Assembly (NCBI RefSeq): GCF_029211325.2
Contig: NZ_CP135996.1
Span: 1,922,001 to 1,986,000 of the forward strand
DNA from: Caproicibacterium argilliputei
GTDB lineage: Bacteria; Bacillota; Clostridia; Oscillospirales; Acutalibacteraceae
Length of the DNA: 64,000 nt
Direction of reading: 5' to 3'
Shown: positions 44,004-53,210 of the stretch, one piece after another
How the letters are laid out: each line of letters begins with the position of its first letter
How positions within the stretch are numbered: position 1 is the stretch's first letter
Notes under the pieces: model-generated
Told to the model about the DNA's origin: nothing
The model's input: the letters and a program-made list of their open reading frames with translations, nothing else
Databases searched by the model: none
Made by a program: the position numbers and the translations under genes

Positions 44004-46112
44004 TCAATAGTTTTCGTATTTATCGGCAGCATTGTCACATGGTTCTGCAGACCTAGCGGCAGGTGCTGCCGCACCTGTGCCTGCCGAAAGACTGCTGCCG
44101 GTTTCCGAAGCAGCCGCCTCCTGCGTTTGGCGCAGCTTAAAAAAGCTGACCAGTTTTTTCAGCATTTCTGCCTGCCCGGATAGTTCCTCGCTGGCCGCGG
44201 CACTTTCTTCTGAAGTGGCGGAGTTGGTCTGTACCACGCTTGAAATCTGGTCCATGCCGTTTGTCACCTGCTGAATGGCTGTATCCTGCTGCTTGGAAGC
44301 CTGTGAAATCTTATGTACCATTCGATTAGATACTTCAGAAGCTTCCACAATTCGATCCATGGACGCTGCCGTTTCATCGGCAATCTTCATGCCTGCGGTA
44401 ATCATTTCCACAGAGTGCCCGATAATCTGCGTGGTGTTCTGTGCTGCCTCCTGACTCTTGTTTGCCAGATTGCGAACCTCATCTGCCACAACGGCAAAGC
44501 CCTTGCCGGCTTCTCCGGCGCGTGCCGCCTCCACGGCTGCGTTCAGTGCAAGGATGTTGGTTTGGAACGCAATGGTCTGAATAGACTTGATAATCTCGTT
44601 AATTTTGTTGGAAGCATCGCTGATTTGCTGCATAGCGTGCACCATGTCCTGCATATGCGCTTTGCCCTGCTCCAACTCCTGCGCGGTTTCGGTTGCCTTA
44701 TCCTCCGCGCGACCCGCGTGGCGGGTGTTATCTGCTACCTGCTTGGAAATCTCCTGAATCGTTGCTGCCAGTTCCTGCACAGAGCTTGCCTGCTCGGTTG
44801 CACCCTGACTGAGCGCCTGTGCACCCGCGGCAATCTGCTCGGAGCCTCCGGTTACTTCCGAGGAGCTTTGCTCGATTTCCTGCATGACATGGTTTAAGGA
44901 AGCCAAAATAGTACTGATGGATTTGGAAACCGACGCAAAGTCGCCCGGATAAACCGGCGGGTCTTTCATGGAAAGATTCCCCTGTGCGATTGCTCCCAGA
45001 TAGCTGTCAATGTCGCGCACCACATTCTGCAAATGCTCCATGGTTACACGCAACTGTGTCAAAAGAATACCGGTTTCATCCGTGGCATCCGTTGTGGGCA
45101 CCGGCGTGTGCAGGTCGCCTTCTGACAGCTGTGTCAGCCTGCCGGCACAGTCTGTAATCGGTTTTGTGATTTTTACCACCACCTTCATGGTAACGATTTC
45201 GCAAAGAACCGCACAAAGCAGAATGAACACGGTCATCATCAGTACTGTGCCGCCGATGGAACTGGTCATCTCTGAAATCGGCGCAACAGCGCCCACAGAC
45301 CAGCCGTTGCCGTCTGTGACCGGCCGGTACGAACAGACACGTTCCACACCACTGTAAGCATAACTGGACACACCGGACTTGCCGGCAATCATTTGGGAAT
45401 AAACATTGGCGGCCTCTTGCTTACTGGAATCCGTTTTGGCATCCGTAATGAAATTGGCGCGCTGGTTCACCAGCTCCGCGCGCATATTAGCAACCATGAC
45501 GCCCTGAGAATCCAGAAGAAAAACGTTGCCGGTATCGCCCACGCGAAAATCCTTGACAATCTCACTGAGCGCAGTGCTGGGCAGCTGAAAAACCACAACA
45601 TCCTGCTGGTTGTTGACCGGCACATACACCGGCAGGAACACACTGCCATCCCCTGTGGAAATGGTTGAACCCAGCAGCGTTTTTCCCTGCAGCGCTTGCT
45701 TAAAGGCAGTATCCTGCGCGAATTTCACACTTTTCAGCGTGTCGCTGGTGGATTCCTGTACGGTTCCGTCCGCAGAGATCAGTGCCGCGCCGCTGTTATC
45801 GGTGCCGTTTGTCTTGAGAGAGGAACTGGCGCGGCTCAAATCTTGCAGCGTAATCTGACCCTGATTGGTCACGGCATCCTGCACCTCGCGGTTTGCGTTG
45901 GAACATAGACTGGAAATTTTTCCGGAAATGTCACCGTCGGCAATCTGGACAATGCTGCTTAGATCTTTATCAACATTTTTCAGCAGTCCGCGGTAGCTGC
46001 TAATCGCGCCGGTCAGAATACTGACGACTGCCAGCAAAACAATGCTCAGGGTAATGAGCTTGCTAAAACGTTTCCGCAGTGAACTGGTTTTGGATTTCTT
46101 TCCCCGATTCAT
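44004..46112 (-). CDS. Methyl-accepting chemotaxis protein
   Basis: 702 residues. Membrane helix at about 21-43, extracellular sensory domain of Cache type to about 290, second helix (VLMMTVFILLCAVLCEIVTMKVV), HAMP (TKPITDCAGRLTQLSEGDLH), then a long signalling coiled coil with the conserved tip GEAGKGFAVVADEVRNLANKS. The C-terminus ends KYENY, similar to the NWETF-type pentapeptide that tethers CheR/CheB. No che genes lie in the window. Promoter TTGTGC (46195-46200), 17-bp spacer, TAGAAT (46172-46177). Ligand unknown. Confidence 0.93.
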   Translation of the reverse strand: MNRGKKSKTSSLRKRFSKLITLSIVLLAVVSILTGAISSYRGLLKNVDKDLSSIVQIADGDISGKISSLCSNANREVQDAVTNQGQITLQDLSRASSSLKTNGTDNSGAALISADGTVQESTSDTLKSVKFAQDTAFKQALQGKTLLGSTISTGDGSVFLPVYVPVNNQQDVVVFQLPSTALSEIVKDFRVGDTGNVFLLDSQGVMVANMRAELVNQRANFITDAKTDSSKQEAANVYSQMIAGKSGVSSYAYSGVERVCSYRPVTDGNGWSVGAVAPISEMTSSIGGTVLMMTVFILLCAVLCEIVTMKVVVKITKPITDCAGRLTQLSEGDLHTPVPTTDATDETGILLTQLRVTMEHLQNVVRDIDSYLGAIAQGNLSMKDPPVYPGDFASVSKSISTILASLNHVMQEIEQSSSEVTGGSEQIAAGAQALSQGATEQASSVQELAATIQEISKQVADNTRHAGRAEDKATETAQELEQGKAHMQDMVHAMQQISDASNKINEIIKSIQTIAFQTNILALNAAVEAARAGEAGKGFAVVADEVRNLANKSQEAAQNTTQIIGHSVEMITAGMKIADETAASMDRIVEASEVSNRMVHKISQASKQQDTAIQQVTNGMDQISSVVQTNSATSEESAAASEELSGQAEMLKKLVSFFKLRQTQEAAASETGSSLSAGTGAAAPAARSAEPCDNAADKYENY

Positions 46113-46171
46113 ATTTTTCCCTCCTGTGGGTGTGAAAATATAAAAGAAACTTTTCTTATTTCTTTTAATCT

Positions 46172-46200
46172 ATTCTACCACGTTTTTGCTTATTGCACAA
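46172..46200 (-). promoter_or_regulatory. Promoter of the chemoreceptor gene
   Basis: TTGTGC, 17-bp spacer, TAGAAT on the minus strand, about 60 bp before the ATG; GGAGG precedes the start. Confidence 0.65.
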
Positions 46201-46363
46201 GTATCTTTTATAAAATAAATTTATATTGTTTATTATTCTAAATTTCAGAGTATTCTCCTTCTTTCTAGCAGAGAAGATTATGCAAATACAAGAAAATCAA
46301 AGCGGATTGGAATCCATAAGAAAAGACGGCCTCCCACTGCTTTAGCCGGGAAAACCGTCAAAA

Positions 46364-46388
46364 AAGCTCCGGCGAATCTGCCGGAGCG
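46364..46388 (-). terminator. Terminator of the secreted-protein gene
   Basis: GCTCCGGC / GCCGGAGC hairpin with TTTTTT on the minus strand. Confidence 0.85.
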
Positions 46389-46397
46389 CTTATTGTT

Positions 46398-47420
46398 TTA
46401 TTTTGTAACGGTAACGCGGAACATACAGTACTGTTGACTGCCTGCCGTGAGGTACAGACCGGTTTTACCAGATCTGCCTCCCTGCAGCCCCAGATAATAC
46501 GTATCCTTCCCATCGCCGAGATCAATCGGATGCCTACCGTTTTTGATGCGTGTAGCCACAACCAAGCCATTCCCTGCTGTGTAAGAAACTTTCGTTCCTT
46601 TAGCAATGCTCACCTTTGCCCAGTACTGCTGCCCGGATTTCACCGAAATGTCCATCGTTGTGTCACAGGTATAGGGCGGCTTGGTGAGCTGCACAGTAAA
46701 CAGTTTGACCAGGCTGCCATCCACCTGCGCATAAATGCCGGCGCAGTCGCCGCTGCGGGCAGAGGAAGCGACCCCATACACCTGCCAGACAGAAGTTTTC
46801 GTCTGTGCATCCCATGCCTGCATCACTGCGTTGACACTGCCGACCTTGCCGTTACCGCTGCGCACTGTCTGCGGCGCAGCGCTGCTGTAAACGCGAAACG
46901 TCAGCAGTCTGCCGCTGCAAAGAGACTGGGTGCCTGTTAAGTCCGCGCACGTCTGCCCGTTGTAATGCAGCGGAAAGCCGGAGGGCGTTTCCGGCTCCGG
47001 CTGTGAGTCCGCCGTACCGGTTGTGTGCATATCCGCCGAATCTGCAAGTGCCGAAATGGTAAAGGCAGCGTCCGCGCATACATCCGGAAGAACATAGGTA
47101 TAGGTATGCTGTGTACTGTCCATCTCCAGCGGTGCAATCTGTGCACCGTTCACACAGACCACCGGGGCTTGCTTCTGAAAGCCAGGCTGCAAGGCAACAC
47201 GCAGTTCAAAGCTGCCGCCTGCGGCAACTTCTTTTGATACAGCCGTCGTAGTATACCCAACGCCGGAAATCGGTGCAGTCATGTGATAAACCGCCGACGC
47301 TTCCTTTACCATCATCTGAGAGCGGGACAGCTGCGCGGCGTTTGCTCCGACCGCAGACAGGCTGCCTGCCATGACAGCCGCCGCAAATACGGCAAAAACT
47401 TTTCTTCCAGCGAAGTGCAT
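46398..47420 (-). CDS. Secreted protein of unknown function
   Basis: 340 residues. Clear signal peptide: HFAGRKVFAVFAAAVMAGSLS..GANAAQ with probable cleavage after ANA. The mature protein is rich in Ser/Thr/Gly and predicted beta strands. Two halves are separated by a Thr/Pro-rich stretch (around residues 128-145). I recognise no catalytic motif. Beta-sandwich modules for wall or carbohydrate contact are possible but unproven. Start ATG 47420 has GGAGGGAG upstream. Own promoter and terminator. Confidence 0.8.
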   Translation of the reverse strand: MHFAGRKVFAVFAAAVMAGSLSAVGANAAQLSRSQMMVKEASAVYHMTAPISGVGYTTTAVSKEVAAGGSFELRVALQPGFQKQAPVVCVNGAQIAPLEMDSTQHTYTYVLPDVCADAAFTISALADSADMHTTGTADSQPEPETPSGFPLHYNGQTCADLTGTQSLCSGRLLTFRVYSSAAPQTVRSGNGKVGSVNAVMQAWDAQTKTSVWQVYGVASSARSGDCAGIYAQVDGSLVKLFTVQLTKPPYTCDTTMDISVKSGQQYWAKVSIAKGTKVSYTAGNGLVVATRIKNGRHPIDLGDGKDTYYLGLQGGRSGKTGLYLTAGSQQYCMFRVTVTK

Positions 47421-47490
47421 TTTACTCCCTCCGAATGTTCTGTAAGATAGTCACATACACATTTAATCTGCAATAAATCTATCTGTAGTT

Positions 47491-47519
47491 AATATACCAC
47501 AATTCCCCTGCGCGTGCAA
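47491..47519 (-). promoter_or_regulatory. Promoter of the secreted-protein gene
   Basis: TTGCAC (47514-47519), 17-bp spacer, TATATT (47491-47496) on the minus strand. Confidence 0.6.
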
Positions 47520-47611
47520 GACCTGCAGGTCAGAAAACTGAAAATTTGTAAGTGTGCCCATGAAAATAGATTTTCAGCTGCTTCGTATGCATAAAACCGC
47601 AGCTGTACCAG

Positions 47612-47640
47612 TTTACTCCGGTTCCCTTTTATGCTATAAT
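47612..47640 (+). promoter_or_regulatory. Promoter of the HAD hydrolase gene
   Basis: TTTACT (47612-47617), 17-bp spacer, TATAAT (47635-47640). Confidence 0.65.
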
Positions 47641-47707
47641 AAACAAGAAAATTCCGTTCGGTTCCTGCTTTTTCTGTGCCAAGCATAAACAGAAAGGATG
47701 CTGCAAA

Positions 47708-48358
47708 ATGGCTGTAAAAAATATTGTTTTCGACATGGGGCGTGTGCTGATTGACTACTGCCCGGAGCAGTACACCGCTGCTTTTTTGGGAGAAAGCGCA
47801 GACGCCGGTGACTGCCGACAAATCACAGACGTTTTGTTCGGCGGTGAAACTTGGCAGCAGCTTGATGCCGGTCAGATTACCGAAACGCAGGCGCTTGCCG
47901 AAATGCTCGCGCAGCTGCCTGAACGCCTGCGCAAATCGGCGCGCCTGCTGTTTTACGGCTGGCATACCTATCTGCGCCCCATCCCCGAAACAAACGACCT
48001 TGCTTTTGCCCTGCACCGTGCCGGTTACGGCATTTATGTGCTGAGCAACACCGGCGTGCGCCTGCACGTTTACAGCCATCGGATACCGGCGTTTTCCATT
48101 TTGGACGGCGCTGTTTACTCGGCAGACGTACAGCAAGTAAAGCCTGACGCTGCTATTTTTCACACGCTTCTCTCCCGTTATTCCCTGCAACCGCAAGAAT
48201 GTTTTTTCATTGACGACAACGAAGCAAATGTTGCAGCAGCTGAGAAACTAGGTCTGCAAACCCATTTGTATGAAACCGGCTTTGATGCACTGACGCAAGA
48301 CCTGCACCATGCCGGCGTTCATTGGCAAACGAAAAGCCTTGCGGCGGACAGCCTCTGA
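47708..48358 (+). CDS. HAD-superfamily hydrolase (YihX-like, subfamily IA)
   Basis: 216 residues. Motif I is VFDMGRVLIDY, where the first Asp is present but the usual second Asp is Gly, as in the YihX/epoxide-hydrolase-like branch. Motif II is YVLSNTG, Lys motif QVKPDAAIF, motif III CFFIDDNEANV. Likely a phosphatase acting on small phosphoesters; substrate unknown. AGAAAGG lies about ten bases before the ATG. Its 3' end forms half of the downstream terminator. Confidence 0.87.
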   Translation: MAVKNIVFDMGRVLIDYCPEQYTAAFLGESADAGDCRQITDVLFGGETWQQLDAGQITETQALAEMLAQLPERLRKSARLLFYGWHTYLRPIPETNDLAFALHRAGYGIYVLSNTGVRLHVYSHRIPAFSILDGAVYSADVQQVKPDAAIFHTLLSRYSLQPQECFFIDDNEANVAAAEKLGLQTHLYETGFDALTQDLHHAGVHWQTKSLAADSL

Positions 48359-48385
48359 AAAGCTGCCTGCCGCAAGGCTCTTTTT
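48336..48385. terminator. Terminator overlapping the end of the HAD gene
   Basis: GCCTTGCGGC (48336-48345, inside the HAD gene) pairs with GCCGCAAGGC (48369-48378), then CTTTTT; shared with the convergent MATE gene. Confidence 0.75.
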
Positions 48386-49796
48386 AATGTTTGGGCAAAT
48401 GCAAAAGGGAACGGTGCCGCCTCGGGGGAGCCGAACCGTCATCCAGCATACTTTTCCACTCGACGTGCATAATCAGCAGGGTGCTGATGACTGCCGCCAC
48501 ATAATTAGAAAACAGATTGCCCCAAAAGACAGAGTAAAAGCTTAAAACCGACTCTGTGCACAGGATAAATACATAGCGCAGCGCCCAGATGCGCAGGAAG
48601 CCGATGACCATGGGCACCTTGGTGCGCCCCAGGCCGATGAAAGCGCCCTGCTCCACCATGCACACGCCGAACCCAACCACGGAATATGTGTAAATGTGCA
48701 GGGCATGATTGGCGATAAACAGCACTTCTTTTTCGCGTGTAAACAGCACCGTCAGATACGGTGAAAGCGGAACCACAATCGCAATAATCAGCACGGCTGT
48801 AATCATACTGAACAAACAGCCGACCCACATACACCGGCGAGCGTGTTTTGCCTGCCCCGCGCCGATGTTCATGCTAACCATGGTGGTGACCGCAGCGCCG
48901 AACGCCGAGGGCAGGTTAAAGCAGATATTCGTGATATTGTTTGCAATCCCCTGCCCATTGAGCACCACAGCGCCGTACTTCTGCACCTCATTGTTAATGA
49001 GGAAAAAGCCAATCTGCAGCATGACGCTGGAAATCATGGAGGGAATGCCGATGTGAATGAGCTGCCGCAAAATGCCGCGGTCAAAGTGAAAGCCATGCAG
49101 TTCCAGCTTGTCTTCACTTTTCAGCACAAAGAGTTCAAAGTACATCCAAACGCTGACAATAACATTGGCCCCCAGGGACGCCAGCACGCAGCCCACAATG
49201 CCGAGCCGCAGCCAGACAATGAAGATGCAGTTGAAAAGGATTTTCAAGGTGAGCATCATCAGCATTCGCACCAATGTTGCTTCCGGCTTGCCGCTGGAAT
49301 TTTTGATTGCATTGTAAATCGACTCCAGAAACGAAAACGGCAGCACTGCCGCATTAAGTGCGATATAAAGAAAAACATTCCGTGAAATTTCCGGCGTAAC
49401 GTGCGCGGAAACCGGAAAAGACACCAACACCAGCACCGGAACCAGGCACAGACCCAGTACAAAGGCAAACACCATCACCTGCGTGGAAATGTGTTTGGCT
49501 TCCTCCGTTTCTCCACGACCGTTTGTCTGGCCAATCATCGCCATAGCTGCCGCGCCAAGCCCCTGCGACAGCGCAACCGCCATATTGAGAATCGGCTGGC
49601 AGTACGTCACCGCACTTGCCACCAGTGTGCCTGCCACATTGTTGATAAACAGACCGTCGGTCAGCGGCATCATCGACTGCACCACGCCCATCATCAAAGT
49701 CGGCAATGCCAACATAAATAGGGAACGCGGAATGCTGCCGTTGAGAATCATCTCCCGCCGCTGCTCCGCACTTTGCTTTAGGAACTTTAATTTCAA
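48384..49796 (-). CDS. MATE-family efflux transporter
   Basis: 470 residues, twelve membrane helices in two MatE halves. First half begins IPRSLFMLALPTLMMGVVQSMMPLTDGLFINN, second half carries HIGIPSMISSVMLQIGFFLINN. Na+ or H+ driven export of drugs or metabolites; cargo unknown. The start is most likely TTG 49796, with AAAGGAG eight bases upstream; a TTG at 49841 lacks an SD site. Confidence 0.9.
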   Translation of the reverse strand: MKLKFLKQSAEQRREMILNGSIPRSLFMLALPTLMMGVVQSMMPLTDGLFINNVAGTLVASAVTYCQPILNMAVALSQGLGAAAMAMIGQTNGRGETEEAKHISTQVMVFAFVLGLCLVPVLVLVSFPVSAHVTPEISRNVFLYIALNAAVLPFSFLESIYNAIKNSSGKPEATLVRMLMMLTLKILFNCIFIVWLRLGIVGCVLASLGANVIVSVWMYFELFVLKSEDKLELHGFHFDRGILRQLIHIGIPSMISSVMLQIGFFLINNEVQKYGAVVLNGQGIANNITNICFNLPSAFGAAVTTMVSMNIGAGQAKHARRCMWVGCLFSMITAVLIIAIVVPLSPYLTVLFTREKEVLFIANHALHIYTYSVVGFGVCMVEQGAFIGLGRTKVPMVIGFLRIWALRYVFILCTESVLSFYSVFWGNLFSNYVAAVISTLLIMHVEWKSMLDDGSAPPRRHRSLLHLPKH

Positions 49797-49887
49797 GCCG
49801 TATGCTCCTTTCTGCCCGCAGATTTCGTCTTTTACAGACAATACGTATTATCATATACCTTTTTTGCGTTTTTGAAAAGTGCCTGCA

Positions 49888-49916
49888 AAAAAGCCCTGCC
49901 GCGCGGCAGGGCTTTC
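49888..49916 (-). terminator. Terminator of the pit operon
   Basis: GCCCTGCCG / CGGCAGGGC hairpin with TTTTTT on the minus strand. Confidence 0.88.
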
Positions 49917-49926
49917 CATCCCAAAT

Positions 49927-50547
49927 TCAGGTATTCTTCATAATGATGCTTTCCACAAGATTCGCTACATGCTCACAGGCATCGCAGCACTCTTCCAGGC
50001 AGTCAAATGTGCGCACCCAGCCAATCTTCACAGAAGGCTCGCCGTCTTCCCCGTACAGCTGATGCACCGTGGAAACATACAGGCGGTCGCCCTCTTCTTC
50101 CAGAGAGTTAACCTCCACCACCAGAGCGTGAATTTTTGTGTCTTTGCGGAAATTGTGGAATTCCTCAAGCACCTGCTGCAGGTTTTCGCAACACTTGAAA
50201 ATCAGCTGTGCAAACTGCTTTGCTTCGGGGCGCACCTCCTGCATATGGTACATATACATCCGCATGAGCACATCCTCAATGCTGTCCGTCACATCGTCGA
50301 TAGCCTGCGCCAGCTCAATGATATCTTCCCGCTCAATCGGCGTAATGAACTCCCGCGCAAGCTGCTCCATCATCTTATGCTTTTCGTTATCAGCCTCATG
50401 CTCAATCGTATGCATCGCTTCCTGCTTCTGCGAAAGGACCTCCGGCTTGAAGTCATTCAGAACTTCCTGCAGGGTCTGCGCCGCCTTGCAGCAATAGCTG
50501 TTCATTGCAACAAAGCCATCATAATAAGGACTCTTTTTTCTAGCCAC
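49927..50547 (-). CDS. PhoU-like DUF47-family Pit accessory protein
   Basis: 206 residues, all-helical PhoU-like protein (DUF47, sometimes called Pit accessory protein). MARKKSPYYDGFVAM is the family start; HTIEHEADNEKHKMMEQLAREFITPIEREDIIELAQAIDDVTD carries the E/D-xxx-D metal-binding motifs. It lies 67 bp after the Pit transporter on the same strand. In relatives it is thought to modulate the transporter or phosphate signalling. Confidence 0.92.
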   Translation of the reverse strand: MARKKSPYYDGFVAMNSYCCKAAQTLQEVLNDFKPEVLSQKQEAMHTIEHEADNEKHKMMEQLAREFITPIEREDIIELAQAIDDVTDSIEDVLMRMYMYHMQEVRPEAKQFAQLIFKCCENLQQVLEEFHNFRKDTKIHALVVEVNSLEEEGDRLYVSTVHQLYGEDGEPSVKIGWVRTFDCLEECCDACEHVANLVESIIMKNT

Positions 50548-50614
50548 GTGTTATAACGCTCCTTTGTCAGTTTCCTTAAAGTCATAGTCACTATGTAAAA
50601 ATGAGCAATTCTTT

Positions 50615-51673
50615 TTAAAAGAGCAGGAGGCAGACTTTTGCTACAACGAAGCCAATGATACCGCAGCCAGGGAATGTCAGAATCCAGGTCAGCGCCATAT
50701 CCTTTGCCACGCCCCAGTTCACCGCAGACATCCGCTTGGAAGCGCCAACACCCATGATGGCGGTTGTGTTGGTATGGGTTGTGCTGACCGGCCATCCTGT
50801 CAGGTTAGAAATCAGCAGGCAGATGGCACCTGCCATATTGGCGGCAAAGCCTTGATAGCGCTCCAACTTCACCATATTCATACCGACTGATTTGATGATT
50901 TTGGACCCTGCTACCGCCGTACCGGTTGCCATAACAACGGCGCACAGCACCATGACCCAAAGCGGAATCTGCATCATGCCACCGGCAGCGGCGGTTTTTC
51001 CATTCACCAGCAGCAGACCAAGCATGAACACACTGATAAATTTCTGTCCGTCCTGCGCACCATGCATAAATGCCATCAGCGCACCGCCGAAAACCTGTGC
51101 GTTGCGGAAAAAGCCGGCGGTGTGACGGCGGTCCATATTCCGACAAACAGCGGCTGTTAATTTGGTCAGCAACCACCCCAGACCAAAGCCCAAACCCGCG
51201 GAGAGCACAAGACCATACAGAACCTTGACCCACTCCCCACCGTTAATACCAGAAAAGCCATTATGCACGGCAACCGCCGCACCGGTCAACCCGGCAATCA
51301 GGGAATGACTCTGGCTGGTGGGAATGCCGAGCGCCCATGCCGCCGCGCCCCAAACCACAATGGCAATCATTGCGGAGCAGACAGCAATTAACGCATTGTT
51401 CGCATTGTCGCCAAAATCAACCATTTTATAAATGGTTTCTGCAACGGTCGGGCAAAGCTTCGTCATTATGATAATGCCCAGCAAGTTAAAACCAGCGGCC
51501 ATGAAAATAGCCGCTTTCGGTGAAATGGAACGGGTTGAAACGCAGGTCGCAATCGCATTTGGCGCATCGGTGCCGCCGTTGACAACGATTGCGGCAAGAA
51601 TGAGCACCACGGTTATCAAAAACGGCGGGCTGTTCACAAGCTGCTGCACAAAGTCGGAAAATGAGATCACCAT
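50615..51673 (-). CDS. Inorganic phosphate transporter of the PiT family
   Basis: 352 residues, about ten to twelve membrane helices. PiT signatures: NGGTDAPNAIATCVSTRSISPK and in the second half AFMHGAQDGQKFI with GWPVSTTHTNTTAIMGVGASKR. Low-affinity phosphate (metal-phosphate) symporter in the cytoplasmic membrane. Promoter TTGTAT-N17-TATGAT lies at 51744-51772, and three TTAAC-type repeats follow it (51707-51734). Confidence 0.94.
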   Translation of the reverse strand: MVISFSDFVQQLVNSPPFLITVVLILAAIVVNGGTDAPNAIATCVSTRSISPKAAIFMAAGFNLLGIIIMTKLCPTVAETIYKMVDFGDNANNALIAVCSAMIAIVVWGAAAWALGIPTSQSHSLIAGLTGAAVAVHNGFSGINGGEWVKVLYGLVLSAGLGFGLGWLLTKLTAAVCRNMDRRHTAGFFRNAQVFGGALMAFMHGAQDGQKFISVFMLGLLLVNGKTAAAGGMMQIPLWVMVLCAVVMATGTAVAGSKIIKSVGMNMVKLERYQGFAANMAGAICLLISNLTGWPVSTTHTNTTAIMGVGASKRMSAVNWGVAKDMALTWILTFPGCGIIGFVVAKVCLLLF

Positions 51674-51706
51674 AACAGATCGATTTCTCCTTGCCGCGAT
51701 TCAGTT

Positions 51707-51734
51707 TTAACCGAACCTTAATATTTTCTTAACA
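51707..51734 (+). promoter_or_regulatory. PhoP-box-like triple repeat in the pit leader
   Basis: TTAACC (51707-51712), TTAATA (51718-51723), TTAACA (51729-51734), each starting 11 bp after the previous one. This is the spacing and consensus (TT-A/T/C-ACA) described for Bacillus PhoP sites. It lies downstream of the -10, so binding would more likely block than activate pit. Confidence 0.5.
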
Positions 51735-51743
51735 AACAAACCT

Positions 51744-51772
51744 ATCATACCATGTTTTTCGGCAAGATACAA
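51744..51772 (-). promoter_or_regulatory. Promoter of the pit operon
   Basis: TTGTAT (51767-51772), 17-bp spacer, TATGAT (51744-51749) on the minus strand. Confidence 0.7.
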
Positions 51773-51860
51773 GAATTTCTTTTCGATTCTGTGTAAGTCT
51801 TTTTGCATGGAAACTAAATATTTCATAGTTACTATTGATTTATGTTCTATATGCGAAGTA

Positions 51861-51890
51861 AAAAAAAGCGGGGCGCCAAAACGCCCCGCA
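51861..51890 (-). terminator. Terminator of the lipoprotein gene
   Basis: GCGGGGCG / CGCCCCGC hairpin followed by TTTTTTT on the minus strand. Confidence 0.9.
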
Positions 51891-51902
51891 AAACCGCCCA
51901 AC

Positions 51903-52865
51903 TCAGGCACAGTACTCGTCAACCACTTTCTGCGCCTGTACGGACACATAGTCTCCGACCGGCAATCCTGCCTGCAGCTTCAACCCCAGGTGGGTGGTAC
52001 AAGCATTGTCTTCCCAGCTGAAAAACCCGCCGTTCACTTTCAAATCCACGCTATACATCTCGCTGGTAAGTGCGCTGTCATTTGCCCGCGTCAGCGTGCA
52101 GCCCTCCAGCTTTTTCAGAAAAGTCTCGATATCCGCTGCTTTCGTCAACGTGCGCATTCCATTGTCTTCGCCCTCTTTATAAGAACCGCCGTGCTGGCCT
52201 TTTTGCAGAATCACCTGCTCAACCTTCCAGTCAGACCTGCTGAGTAGTTCGCCAAACGTGATTTGCTTCGGTGCATAGGCGGAAGCATCTGGCTGTTTGG
52301 AAAACGCATCGTATTCCTCCGCAATCACTTTGTCCGCTTGCGGCGAGTCGTACACCCCCAACGGCCATGTTTCGTGGCCTTGAGAATCTATCAAACCGCC
52401 GGAAGCGCTGGCACTTTGAAAAGTAAACAGATGCTGCGACCAAGTATATCGCTCTGTTTCGTTATAAAAAAGCTGCAAAGACGGTGCATTCTCGGTCTTG
52501 GTTTGTGGTGTTCGGTAAGTCAAAGTACAATCCTTCAGCTTGCTGCAGACCTCATAAATCTGCCACGGCAAAGTTACCGACAGTTTTGGGGAACTGCTGT
52601 TTTTCTGCAGCACCACATGGCTGACACTGCCATCGCTGTGCGCATCCTGCGACGTATCCTGTGCCTGCCACACAAGGGGACGAAACGTTGTCTGATGCGG
52701 ATTATGAAGTCCAGTTGTCTGTGCCGAACCCGCCGCTGCAGAGGAGGATGCCGCCATCTGTGCGTACACTTTCTCACCTGACGCACAACCCGATGCACTC
52801 AACAGCACGGCGCCTACTAAAGCCAGCGCTCCAAAACAAATAGCACGTTTTTTCATTGTTTTCAT
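51903..52865 (-). CDS. Putative lipoprotein of unknown function
   Basis: 320 residues. Lipoprotein signal: basic MKTMKKRAI, hydrophobic ALALVGAVLLSA and lipobox LSASGC, so Lgt (lgt in this window) should modify it. The mature part begins with a Ser/Ala linker. No known domain recognised; it is mixed alpha/beta with four scattered Tyr/Trp-rich segments. Starts at ATG 52865 or 52856 are both possible. Single gene with its own terminator. Confidence 0.78.
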   Translation of the reverse strand: MKTMKKRAICFGALALVGAVLLSASGCASGEKVYAQMAASSSAAAGSAQTTGLHNPHQTTFRPLVWQAQDTSQDAHSDGSVSHVVLQKNSSSPKLSVTLPWQIYEVCSKLKDCTLTYRTPQTKTENAPSLQLFYNETERYTWSQHLFTFQSASASGGLIDSQGHETWPLGVYDSPQADKVIAEEYDAFSKQPDASAYAPKQITFGELLSRSDWKVEQVILQKGQHGGSYKEGEDNGMRTLTKAADIETFLKKLEGCTLTRANDSALTSEMYSVDLKVNGGFFSWEDNACTTHLGLKLQAGLPVGDYVSVQAQKVVDEYCA

Positions 52866-53143
52866 TCTTTCTCGAAAACATTATGATATGTACAAAGCAC
52901 CATGGTATTTACAAGTTACCATATAAGTGCAGTAGACGTTAGAACAATTCCAATTTTCCGAAAACCTCTTCTCAGTTTAATTCACTCCTGAATAAATTAA
53001 TTAATTTGAATATATTTCCTGATTTTATTTCATCATGTATTCAAAATCGAGTCAATGCAATTTGGTAATATTTTGATTCTTTACTTTTGTTTTTACCGAA
53101 ATTCTGTCTTTGTGTATGCAATACCACATTCCACCGTAAAATA
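52866..53143. other. AT-rich intergenic region with one inverted repeat
   Basis: No gene seen. ATGGTA-N9-TACCAT at 52902-52922 is a perfect inverted repeat just upstream of the lipoprotein gene and overlaps a weak -10-like TATATG on the minus strand. The remainder is AT-rich without recognisable structure. Confidence 0.5.
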
Positions 53144-53198
53144 AGCTGCACCCCATTCGTAAATCAGTGTATCACACGAAAACAAACAGGGTGCAGCT
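53144..53198 (-). terminator. Long-loop hairpin after the polysaccharide deacetylase gene
   Basis: AGCTGCACCC and GGGTGCAGCT arms separated by about 35 nt, followed by TTATTTTA on the minus strand. Confidence 0.55.
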
Positions 53199-53210
53199 CA
53201 ATAAACCTAT

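Noticed and set aside
47489..48196. 235-codon minus-strand open frame over the HAD gene
   Set aside because: Shadow of the HAD hydrolase, composition His/Gln-rich and without motifs.
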